This document shows, in pieces, positions 57,018 to 64,000 of a stretch of 64,000 nt of DNA (the stretch's first letter is position 1; each line of letters begins with the position of its first letter). This DNA is from Phascolarctos cinereus (lineage: Eukaryota > Chordata > Mammalia > Diprotodontia > Phascolarctidae), in assembly GCF_002099425.1 (NCBI RefSeq), contig NW_018344274.1:558001-622000 (forward strand). The letters run 5' to 3'. The translations under genes and the position numbers were made by a program. Under the pieces are notes generated by a model. It was not told where the DNA came from. It saw only the letters and a program-made list of their open reading frames with translations, and searched no databases.

Positions 57018-57162
57018 TCAGATCTTTTTGGGGGAACCAATCATGACCTTTGATACAAAGTTCACAATGGCACTGGCGGGCTGCTCGGGATCATGTTCTG
57101 CAAACAGGTGGCACACATTGTCCGTAGCACTCCCTTGTTTTCTTGCAACAAATCCAAATACT
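57018..57162 (-). CDS. TNS3: TNS3 (tensin-3) last coding exon, PTB domain C-terminus
   Basis: Tensins are focal-adhesion adaptors that link integrin tails to actin. Their C-terminal PTB domain binds the NPxY motifs of beta-integrins. Read on the minus strand, this exon encodes [15 protein letters not shown], then [20 protein letters not shown], and ends [12 protein letters not shown] followed by TGA (57,018-57,020). This is the end of the tensin PTB domain. The MIGSPKK-type tail matches my memory of TNS3 rather than TNS1 or TNS2. The acceptor is ttttccag at 57,163-57,170. The first base completes a lysine codon begun in the 27-nt exon, so the phases agree. No defect is seen in this exon. An overlapping antisense frame here is a shadow. 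I am very sure of tensin and fairly sure of the TNS3 paralogue, which an alignment would settle. Confidence 0.93.
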
Positions 57163-57399
57163 CTGGAAAAGGCAATTTAAAAATTAAATGGGCAACACAT
57201 ACACAGAACCACAAAATCACCCTGCGCAAACATTCACACACTGTTTTTCTCTTATTATTTACTTCAATCACGTCACCACTAGAAAACATCTCCTCGTTAT
57301 AACAGTGTCTAACAAAACACATCTGTGATTATCTAATCTGCTTTATTTGCTAGTCCATAGGTCATTTCTTATATAAAGAGAAGTGGCATCATCATTTTC

Positions 57400-57622
57400 A
57401 TTATCATAACTAACATTTGTATAGGGTCTACTATGTGCCAGGCACTGTGCTGAGCTCTTTACAAATATTATGTCGTTTGACCTTAGGAGGTAGTTGCTAT
57501 TATAATTATTATTTTACAAGATGAGGAAACAGAGGTAGAATTTAAGTGATTTGCCCAGGGTCACATAGCTAGTGTGTATCTAAGACTGTAATCAAACTTA
57601 GCTCTTCCTAACTCTAGCATTC
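57400..57622 (-). mobile_element. THER/MIR CORE-SINE in the TNS3 intron
   Basis: gtctactatgtgccaggcac, gagctctttacaaatattat, acaagatgaggaaacagagg, gatttgcccagggtcacata. Confidence 0.9.
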
Positions 57623-57681
57623 ATGAATTTGTTTTTACAAACATTTTAATAATTACATGTTGATATAATTATCCCTTGTCA

Positions 57682-57742
<61 letters not shown>

Positions 57743-57758
57743 AAGAACCTCTGCTCTA
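57623..57758. mobile_element. Second copy of the GGTTCTT-ended element, with a microsatellite inside
   Basis: aaacattttaataattacat, gttgatataattatcccttg, then (ct)n(ca)n, then gttaagaacctctgctct. The right end matches the kind of inverted end seen at 39,597-39,806. Confidence 0.55.
57682..57739. repeat. (CT)n(CA)n compound microsatellite
   Basis: About 25 bp of ct followed by about 33 bp of ca. Confidence 0.97.
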
Positions 57759-58011
57759 TTCCAAATTACCTTGCTAAAAATATATTTGAAATTTGAAAAT
57801 TGGCATGGCTCACATATAAGAAACATTGTAGACCTTTAAAAAATACAAGTCAAACACATAGGGTCTGTTTTCCTTTACTTTTATATTCTTAAATTACAAA
57901 CTGTAGCCATGGTGTCCCAAAATTCTAAGTGAAATTTTAAGCTGTGTCAGGCTTAGCAGCTTAAAACTTCACTAAGGCTTTTAGGAGTTCCCCCCACACC
58001 CCATAAATGGC

Positions 58012-58140
58012 TTTTTTTTGGGGGGGGCAACTGGGATTAAGTGACTTGCCCAGGGTCACACAGCTAGTAAGTGTCAAATGTTTGGTCTGAGGCCACATTT
58101 TAACTCAGCTCCTCCTAAGTCCAGGGCCAGTGCTCCCTCC
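58012..58140 (-). mobile_element. WSINE-like SINE
   Basis: gggggggcaactgggattaa, gtgacttgcccagggtcaca, cagctagtaagtgtcaaatg, then ctaagtccagggccagtgct. Confidence 0.88.
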
Positions 58141-58204
58141 CATAAACTTTTAAAACAAAGAGTAGCATTTAATTGTTTTCTTCAAAGAGTTGAAGCCACT
58201 ATTT

Positions 58205-58400
58205 ATACTAAATGTGGCTAAATGGTGGTTCTGGAGTCAGAAGAACTGAGTTCAAATCCTACCTCTGCTGCTTACTATCTGTGTTACCTTGGGTGAGTCA
58301 AAGAGCCTTCATGTACCTCAGTTTCATCATCTGTAAAATGAGGAGGTTGACCTAGAAGGTCTCTGAAATTCATATCATCTCTAGATCTATGATTTTATGC
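58205..58400 (+). mobile_element. MIR SINE
   Basis: ttctggagtcagaagaactg, cttactatctgtgttacctt, catcatctgtaaaatgagga, ctctagatctatgatttta. Confidence 0.88.
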
Positions 58401-59020
58401 TACTTTTTTTTTTCAGTTGGAAGGATGCTAGCTTTACCAAAGGTGAATAGCCAAGGATTCCAGGGCAGGGGATATTCATTGATAACCACAGTTTAACCCA
58501 AAGATAATAAAAAAAATTCTTTTGAGAGCAGAGACTGTATTTTGTATTCCACCCAATGTCTAGAAGAGCGTTAGCACATACTGTTTATTCATTCAAGTAA
58601 TACTCACAAATTGACTAAAAGACCTAAGGACTGGAGCCAGGCATGAGAAATGTAATGATCTTTCCCTAGAATTATATATACTAATTTATGAAATAGTCAC
58701 TGGGTATTCAGATATAAATATCTAACAGCAAGACAGAAAGGTCTTTCCTACTTGAGTTAGGAAATTCACATGGCCCTTTAGTCCCTTCACTGAGCTCCAC
58801 TGACCTCAAAACTATTCCAGTCTTTACTAAAAGGTACCTTTAAAAAAACACAGTAATGATGTATAATCTCTTTTACTTTAATTAATGATGGTTGGCAGTA
58901 TCTTTTTTTCAGGCTACACATAAGTTATGTTATATTACTCATTGCACATAAAGAAGAGAGAGGCCATGAGCATCTTTGCCCACTGGCAAGCCTTTCTCTA
59001 AATATAAAAGATTATACTCT
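58401..59020. other. Unassigned TNS3 intron sequence
   Basis: No repeat family recognised, apart from a weak L2-like phrase at 58,520-58,610 (gcagagactgtattttgtat). Confidence 0.35.
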
Positions 59021-59024
59021 GTCA

Positions 59025-59300
59025 AAATAACTGAGGGGTTATTCTGTGGCAAAAGGATTAGACTTGTTTTATTTGCCTCAGAAGACAGAACCATAAACAA
59101 TGGATAAAGTAGACCAAAAAAACAAAAAACAAATTTAGGTTTGATGTAAGGGAAATTTTCCTAACAATCAGAGCTATTCAAAGTGACATGGGGTGCTTTG
59201 GTTAATGGGTTGACATCAAGCAAAGGCTAAATTACCACTTGTTAGGTCAGGTCTGACTAGATGAATATTGAGACCAATTCTAAAATATTGGCACTCTTGT
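59025..59300 (+). mobile_element. L3/CR1 LINE 3' end in the TNS3 intron
   Basis: ggcaaaaggattagacttgt, tttgcctcagaagacagaac, ttaggtttgatgtaagggaa, cctaacaatcagagctattc, taccacttgttaggtcaggt. This is the CR1/L3 C-terminal and 3' UTR text. Confidence 0.82.
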
Positions 59301-59521
59301 GATTTAGTTCTCGTCCTTAAAAACAAGAAGGAAGCTACATGTTTCTAACAAGAATCAGGGTGGTCTTGCATGGTCTGATGGGCACGGTAACAATTTAGAA
59401 AGATTGTGCTAAGTGATCATCTGGGGAAATTGGGACAAAAGTTCAAGTCTACATAACGACTCCAAGCTAAAAGAGTCTATACTTTAAAATAAAGGAATTC
59501 AGATAATGATGGGCAACTTAC

Positions 59522-59548
59522 TTTGCCGAAGGGCCATCTTTGATCCAC
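59522..59548 (-). CDS. TNS3: TNS3 27-nt microexon of the PTB domain
   Basis: This very short exon is flanked by an acceptor (caatcag, minus strand) and a donor (gtaagttg). With the two bases carried over from the upstream exon it reads WIKDGPSA plus the first two bases of a lysine codon. It joins DPQDRK in the exon above to [11 protein letters not shown] in the exon below without a break. The joined residues lie in the middle of the tensin PTB fold. Its 27-nt length is a multiple of three, so skipping it would keep the frame and remove nine residues. It is too short for ORF finding and is recognised only by homology and phase. Confidence 0.9.
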
Positions 59549-59654
59549 CTGATTGTACATGAAAGAGGAAACAAAATGAAAGCATTAGTTCTGTTTACAT
59601 TTTCAAGGCAAAATTAAAGATACACACATTTATTAACAAGTGAAAATGCCTTAC
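59549..59654 (-). other. TNS3: Short TNS3 intron (106 nt)
   Basis: Donor gtaagg and acceptor caatcag (minus strand). No repeats inside. Confidence 0.88.
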
Positions 59655-59723
59655 TTCCTGTCCTGTGGATCCAAAGCACAGAAAATGACAGTGTTCACAG
59701 GATAATGTCTTCGGAAGAAAAGT
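59655..59723 (-). CDS. TNS3: TNS3 PTB-domain exon ([12 protein letters not shown] segment)
   Basis: Minus-strand exon with acceptor ttgtaacag and donor gtaagg. It is 69 nt long: one base, 22 codons, then two bases. The product is [20 protein letters not shown] followed by DR, with the next K shared across the splice. LFFRRHYP and the DPQ(D/E)RKW motif are hallmarks of tensin PTB domains. The phase fits the exons on both sides. It lies 106 nt upstream, in gene order, of the 27-nt microexon, so the intron between them is very short. No damage is seen. Confidence 0.92.
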
Positions 59724-59856
59724 CTGTTACAATGAAACAGAGGGAGAAAAATCAATGTTTTCAGCATTTCTCTTTTACGACTGAGGTACGGTGATGATTA
59801 TCAGTGTGAGTAGGGGCACTAAGTAGGATATCTTGAGAGGCAACATGATATGTATA

Positions 59857-60024
59857 AAAGGACACTGGATTTTGTGGCAAGAGACATAAATTTCAGCTTG
59901 GCTTGTTCTTCTACCTATGTGCAACTGGGCAATTCACTTAATCTCCCTGAGTTTCACCTTCCTTCTCTGCAAAATCAGAGTTTTGGATTCGTTATCTCCA
60001 AAGTTCCTTAAATCCGTGATGACT
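59857..60024 (+). mobile_element. MIR SINE
   Basis: aaaaggacactggattttgt, ctatgtgcaactgggcaatt, tccctgagtttcaccttcct, aagttccttaaatccgtgat. Confidence 0.78.
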
Positions 60025-60564
60025 CTTCTAGTGTTATAAATGTCTTGGAGAAACAGATGAAGAAGGCCCATTGTACTTGTAACTTATGTTATTACTCTGG
60101 AAGATAATAATAGAATTCAAAGTAATCTTTATATTTTAAGGAAATGATTTTTAAAAAGACACAAACACAAAAAGTTACATTGGTATTCATGTAAGGAAGG
60201 CCATTATTTTGGACCACAGGTTAGAAAAAATTACAGTATGAGAAAAAGAAATCTTGCTACACAATCACAACAGGAAAAGTACTCCAAGGCATAGACTTTG
60301 TCCTCATCATGACCAGTCACCTAGATGATATGATGAAGTCATGCAAGGCTTCAGGGATGTGTGTGTGCCAAAGCCACAGAAAATAAAATGCTACTATTGT
60401 AAAAAGTAAGTAATTAAAACAGTACTGTAATTAAAGAAGGTAGTAAGGCATGTAAGACCATGTATGTAACCTCTCTGATATACTTGGCAGTTGTCTGATA
60501 AAACTGTTAGAATAATATGCCTGGCATGCACTTCCATATTTCTGAAGGGAGAGGAATTGGCTTT

Positions 60565-60787
60565 ATGATGTTATTGGTACAGGGAGTTCCCAAGTGAGGA
60601 AACTCCCCTCTACCAATGTAGGTTGGCACCTTGTCTGCAACATAGAGTCTTAGAGAGTTTCCTAGATTCCTGACAGCTTCAGTGACATGCTCAGAGTCAC
60701 TTGGTATTATGCGTCTAAGTTGGAAGTCACACTTTGGCTTCCTGGTCAGATCTGCATCCATTATATCACACTGCCTCTCTCTACCAA
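60565..60787 (-). mobile_element. Second-family CORE-SINE (Mon1-like)
   Basis: gtgaggaaactcccctctac, caatgtaggttggcaccttg, atagagtcttagagagtttc, cttcagtgacatgctcagag, ccattatatcacactgcctc. The open frame at 60,507-60,824 lies on it and is not a gene. Confidence 0.85.
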
Positions 60788-60990
60788 ATTGTAGAAAAAT
60801 GATTGAAAGAAGCTTCCCAAACAAGATTTTGTTTCAACAAGAAAAGGAAAGGAGAGCTTGGGATCTTTCTAAACTTGAAAACCACCAATAACTATAAAGA
60901 ATTTTTGACTCAATAGCACCACCCAGAAACGATAGAGAGAGCAAGCAAAGTAACATCATAACTTAGACAAATCCTACAGAGGGCACTTAC

Positions 60991-61158
60991 TTCCGCTGAT
61001 TGTCAGTCAGTGTAATTCCCTGGCAGACACTTTGAAATGGACGACTGTAGAAATGGGAGGAGGATCTTGAACCAGCGTCATGCTCAAGGCTTTCTGTACA
61101 GCTTGGTAGCCTGTGAGTGACTCCATTTCCACGGAATTTAAGTACCAAACATTGCAGG
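60991..61158 (-). CDS. TNS3: TNS3 PTB-domain exon with an apparent one-base deletion
   Basis: Minus-strand exon with acceptor ctcttgacag and donor gtaagt. The first part reads [20 protein letters not shown], then [20 protein letters not shown] and FKVSA. The last part reads [11 protein letters not shown], but in a different frame. Both are typical tensin PTB sequence. The exon is 168 nt, whereas the 55 residues plus split codons of the family need 169. The shift falls at GTGTCTGCCAGGGAATTAC (minus strand), where one C is missing from an expected GCCCAGGG, near 61,020-61,024. Taken literally, the upstream frame ends a few codons on at TGA. A short open frame at 60,987-61,202 is only the downstream half of this exon run into the intron. 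A homopolymer base error is the simplest cause; a real allele is possible. Confidence 0.88.
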
Positions 61159-61254
61159 CTGTCAAGAGTGAAAAACAACAACAACAAAAAGTTTAATGTC
61201 ATTTTATTTTCTTTTATTCAACGTACTAGTTCTTTTTTATTATACAGGCAATCG

Positions 61255-61960
61255 GTCACCATCAATTATATATTTAGATGCTGCTACATTTCTGAAACTG
61301 TGCTAAGGCACTCAGAATAGATTTCAAATAAAAATGTGAGGTAGTCCCTGCCATCAAGAGGCCTGTTTTCTTTCTTTCTTTTTTTTTTTTTTTGGTCTAG
61401 GCAATGGGGTTAAGTGACTTCCCCAGGGTTACACAGCTGGTAAGTGTTACATGTCTGAGGCCAGATTTGAACTCAGGGCCTCCTGAATCCAGGGCTGTAC
61501 TCTGACCACTGCACCACCTAGCTGCCCCAAGAGGCTTGTTTTCTAAAAGTAGTGTGTGTATGTACATATATAAACACACGCAATTTTGTTGGGGGGTGAG
61601 TGGGTTAAGGAACTGAGGAACCACTAGCAGTTGGGAAGGATAAAAAAAAAGCCTCAAGTAAGAAGAAGCACTTGAATTATGTTTTGAAGGTAGCTAATTA
61701 TTCTGTAAGGAGGAGGGAGTGACATCATATGAGGAGGGGATCTGGGGCATCAAGCATGAGAAATACCAGGCAGGTCAGTTTGGCTGGAAAAGAGAGTGTG
61801 TGAAATGGAGTAATATTTGATCAACCTAGAAAAGTAGGCTGGAGCTAGGTGGTGGAAGGCATTTAATGCCAAACAGGAACTCTGATTTTATCCTAGGGGT
61901 AACAGGGAGCTCCAGGAGCTTTCAGAGCAGAGGAGTAATATGGTCAGACCTGTGATGTTA
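61255..61960 (-). mobile_element. L2 LINE 3' region with a SINE inside
   Basis: Antisense L2: gaggtagtccctgccatcaa, gcacttgaattatgttttga, ggcatttaatgccaaacagg, gattttatcctaggggtaac, ggagtaatatggtcagacct. Confidence 0.82.
61371..61528 (-). mobile_element. WSINE-like SINE nested in L2, 15-bp target-site duplication
   Basis: T-rich tail, then taggcaatggggttaagtga, ggttacacagctggtaagtg, tttgaactcagggcctcctg, and the tRNA head caccacctagctgcccc. The flanks aagaggcctgttttc (61,356-61,370) and aagaggcttgttttc (61,529-61,543) match at 14 of 15 bases. Confidence 0.97.
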
Positions 61961-61969
61961 TTGCACAAT

Positions 61970-62039
61970 GAACACTCAATTCAATGAACATTTATACTGA
62001 GTATCTACTATGTGTATGGCAAAGTGCAATGTTCTAGGG

Positions 62040-62040
<1 letters not shown>
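61970..62040 (-). mobile_element. L2 or THER 3' scrap
   Basis: atgaacatttatactgagta, tctactatgtgtatggcaaa, ttctagggatataat. Confidence 0.5.

Positions 62041-62081
<41 letters not shown>
62041..62081. repeat. (ATA)n microsatellite
   Basis: About 41 bp of ataata repeats. Confidence 0.96.
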
Positions 62082-62082
<1 letters not shown>

Positions 62083-62084
62083 TG

Positions 62085-62378
62085 CATTCATTTAACATGG
62101 TAAAATTTGTAAAGCATTTTATATTTACCTCATTTGATAAAGACATTTATAGTACTTGGAAGTTTGAAAAATACATTTACACATCACATTTGAGTCTCCC
62201 TACTTCCCTCTGAGGAAAGTATCACAGGTTTTATTATCCCCAATTTATACATTAGGAAACTGAAATTCAGAGATATTAAGCAACTAATTCATTTTAATAT
62301 AGATTGTAGGAATCAGAGGCTGTATTCAAATCTAGGTCCTCCTGGTAATACTCAATCTACTATACTATCCTACCTCCT
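62085..62378 (-). mobile_element. THER/MIR CORE-SINE
   Basis: taaagcattttatatttacc, ttattatccccaatttatac, attaggaaactgaaattcag, ccttcct-like end ctatactatcctacctcc. Confidence 0.72.
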
Positions 62379-62700
62379 AATATAGCCCTGGCCTTGAAGG
62401 AGATGTCACTGGGCTGGAACGATATAATACACATACATGTAAGGAGACAATATCCTAATATGGTGGGAGAGAGAACAGCAGTGACTAAGAAGATAAGAAG
62501 ATGCTTCGAGGAGATGATGGCACTAGAGCTGAGTACTGAATAAAAATAAACATTGTAAAAGGCAAAGGTACAGTCTAAACAGAGCGAATAACTGGTGAGC
62601 ATATTTACAGGGAGCTGAAAGAACTTTGAGGTCAGGAAACAGCTTGTCATCTAGTTTTGTTGGAATGTAATGTGGGAAGGGGAGTAATCTGGAATAAAGC
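62379..62700 (-). mobile_element. L2-like fragment
   Basis: gccctggccttgaaggagat, acatgtaaggagacaatatc, ctagagctgagtactgaata. Worn antisense L2 pattern; weak. Confidence 0.45.
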
Positions 62701-63147
62701 TGAGATCAATCAATACCCATTGATTAAGCAGCTTATTGACTTATAGATCTCAGTGGCAATAAAGATGGTATAAATTTTCATATCTGCCTCATTAGAAAAT
62801 ACCCCTATGTCATTAACTTAATTACTGGTTAACCTATTCAATATGAACATATGGAAAATAAAAATAACTTATAGGCAATATAGAATATAGGATGAATTCA
62901 CTTGCAAAACCCCCTTAAGGAAAGAAACTATGATAATTAATACTCAACTTATGAACGCCCCATACAGTAAATAAGTGGCAAAGGGCTTTGAGACTGTAGC
63001 TCTGCGCCCAACTCCTAGAATAGGTCAGCTGGACTAATTTTGAATTCATAGAAAGATAATGATCTTTTAAAGCTACACTTTCACTTGTGAGGATGCAGAG
63101 GTACAGGCAGGTTATTTTAACAATGATGTGGAACTACAAGAGGTATA
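62701..63147. other. Unassigned TNS3 intron sequence
   Basis: No family recognised. Confidence 0.3.
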
Positions 63148-63262
63148 TTCATTTTTCAAAAATAAATTTTTATTAATATGTTTTGCTTTTAGATTGCCTA
63201 AATTTCCCCCTGTATCCCTTCCCCTTTTCTCTCCCATAGATCCATCTCTTGTAACAAAGAAT
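63148..63262 (-). mobile_element. L1 3'-end fragment
   Basis: aaaataaatttttattaata, gattgcctaaatttccccct, ttcccttttctctcccat. Antisense L1 3' terminus pattern. Confidence 0.55.
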
Positions 63263-63470
63263 AACATATTATTTTAATGTGGAGCAGAGGAAAGAGTTTG
63301 AAGCATTGGAGAATATAGTCTAATCAAGTCTTATCTCTGGTGTCCTCTATAGGTTTCTGATTCCTCATGTACAAAATAAGGGGGTGAGGTAGATTGATGG
63401 ATCTGGTAATCTGGTAGATATATGCTGAATGCTAAGTCACTGTCAATGTTCTTGAGAAGAGCATGGAAAG
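63263..63470. other. Unassigned TNS3 intron sequence
   Basis: No family recognised. Confidence 0.3.
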
Positions 63471-63600
63471 AGATGCAGCATGGCATAGTAGATAGAGAAC
63501 TGGCCTCAAGTCAGGAAGATCTGGTTGTTCAAAATCCAGCCTCTTGACACATACTGGTATGTATGATCGCAGACAAATTACTTAACCTCTCACTGCACTC
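63471..63600 (+). mobile_element. CORE-SINE 5' half
   Basis: gcagcatggcatagtagata, gagaactggcctcaagtcag, gaagatctggttgttcaaaa, aaattacttaacctctcact. Confidence 0.8.
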
Positions 63601-63769
63601 CCCCCACCCACCCCTACCTCAGACACCAACACTTTCTCTAAAACTTTCATTTGCAGAGAACAGTTGCCATCTACAATTGGTAGAGAGAGTTGGCTCATGG
63701 GGAGTTTCAATCACCAATGGAATAACAGGTCTGGACCAAAAAGAAAGAAACAGAGCAAAACACTAAACA

Positions 63770-64000
63770 GAGGAAAAAATACATTTTGGGAAATGGTAGA
63801 AAGAGTGGAGGATTGGAGAAAGGCAAATGTTTTTGTAACTTTCAAATAAAGAGATGAGAATGGATATAGGTCACTAAGCTTGACTTCAACACTTTCTGGA
63901 AACACTCTAGAAAGTATTATTAAGAGTTAGCTAGAAAAGGAAACAGTGACCATGAAGAACCACTATGGCTTTATCAAAAACCAACCATGCCCAACTAACT
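63770..64000 (+). mobile_element. L3/CR1 LINE fragment running off the window
   Basis: gaggattggagaaaggcaaa, gtcactaagcttgacttcaa, gaaagtattattaagagtta, gaccatgaagaaccactatg, tatcaaaaaccaaccatgcc matches the CR1/L3 reverse-transcriptase region (DWRxANVxxxFKK, KNxxGF-type). Confidence 0.85.

Larger units (their letters stand above)
57163..59521 (-). other. TNS3: TNS3 last intron
   Basis: Bounded by the gtaagttg donor of the 27-nt exon and the ttttccag acceptor of the last exon. It holds a THER SINE, a DNA-element scrap with CT/CA microsatellite, a WSINE-like copy, a MIR and an L3 3' end. These are listed separately. Confidence 0.88.
59724..60990 (-). other. TNS3: TNS3 intron (1.27 kb)
   Basis: Donor gtaagt, acceptor ttgtaacag. 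Contains a MIR at about 59,857-60,022 and a CORE-SINE at about 60,565-60,785; the rest is unassigned. Confidence 0.88.
61159..64000 (-). other. TNS3: TNS3 intron, continuing beyond the window
   Basis: Begins at the acceptor of the 60,991-61,158 exon. No further tensin exon was recognised up to 64,000. The next expected exon (end of the SH2 domain and linker) must lie outside. Confidence 0.7.

Noticed and set aside
57062-57322. 86-residue minus frame over the last TNS3 exon
   Set aside because: It is out of frame with the tensin exon and runs into intron.
60987-61202. 71-residue open frame ending in [11 protein letters not shown]
   Set aside because: It is the 3' half of a TNS3 exon read together with intron sequence, not a small gene.
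1-64000. tRNA or other RNA polymerase III genes
   Set aside because: The tRNA-like text seen is only the heads of SINEs; no complete cloverleaf with intact arms was recognised.

Overview
This window looks like a mammalian, most probably marsupial, chromosome. It is AT-rich, has no bacterial-style gene packing, and is dense in tRNA-headed SINEs with an RTE-type tail, MIR/THER CORE-SINEs, old L2 and L3/CR1 LINEs, and L1/HAL1 copies of the marsupial kind. The species cannot be named from the sequence alone; the short WSINE-like elements hint at an Australian marsupial.

The only host gene I can support is on the minus strand at the right end. Four exons at 57,018-61,158 encode the C-terminal PTB domain of a tensin, best matched from memory by tensin-3 (TNS3). 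They run in order 60,991-61,158, 59,655-59,723, 59,522-59,548 (27 nt) and 57,018-57,162, with consistent GT-AG sites and matching splice phases. A repeat-free stretch of about 3.1 kb (53,870-57,017) follows the stop codon and reads as the 3' UTR, with an AATAAA signal near its end. The gene continues beyond position 64,000. Its most upstream exon here is one base short of the tensin reading frame, which is either a sequencing error or a real truncating allele.

Positions 1-53,870 look like gene-poor DNA downstream of TNS3. No host exon could be recognised there. The layout is: a HAL1/L1 relic (0.53-1.33 kb); SINEs, GA and CT microsatellites and unique DNA (1.3-14.6 kb); an L1 3' end interrupted by a possible solo LTR (14.6-15.6 kb); two L1 3' ends tail to tail (17.3-18.6 kb); a decayed 3.5-kb RTE-like LINE with recognisable endonuclease, reverse transcriptase and C-terminal zinc-finger remains (19.6-23.1 kb); L3/CR1 and L1 fragments (23.6-26 kb); an L3 copy apparently broken into pieces by later insertions (27.3-30.5 kb); a long antisense L1 with a nested insertion and an internal deletion (31.3-35.8 kb); two consecutive sense L2 copies (37.06-39.45 kb); a unique, repeat-free block that may be a conserved regulatory element (40.6-41.3 kb); and further L1, L2, MIR and SINE insertions up to the TNS3 3' end.

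The genes do not form a system. The biology is a cytoskeletal adaptor gene's 3' end next to a layered record of retroposon insertions. I found no new system, CRISPR array, tRNA or rRNA gene.
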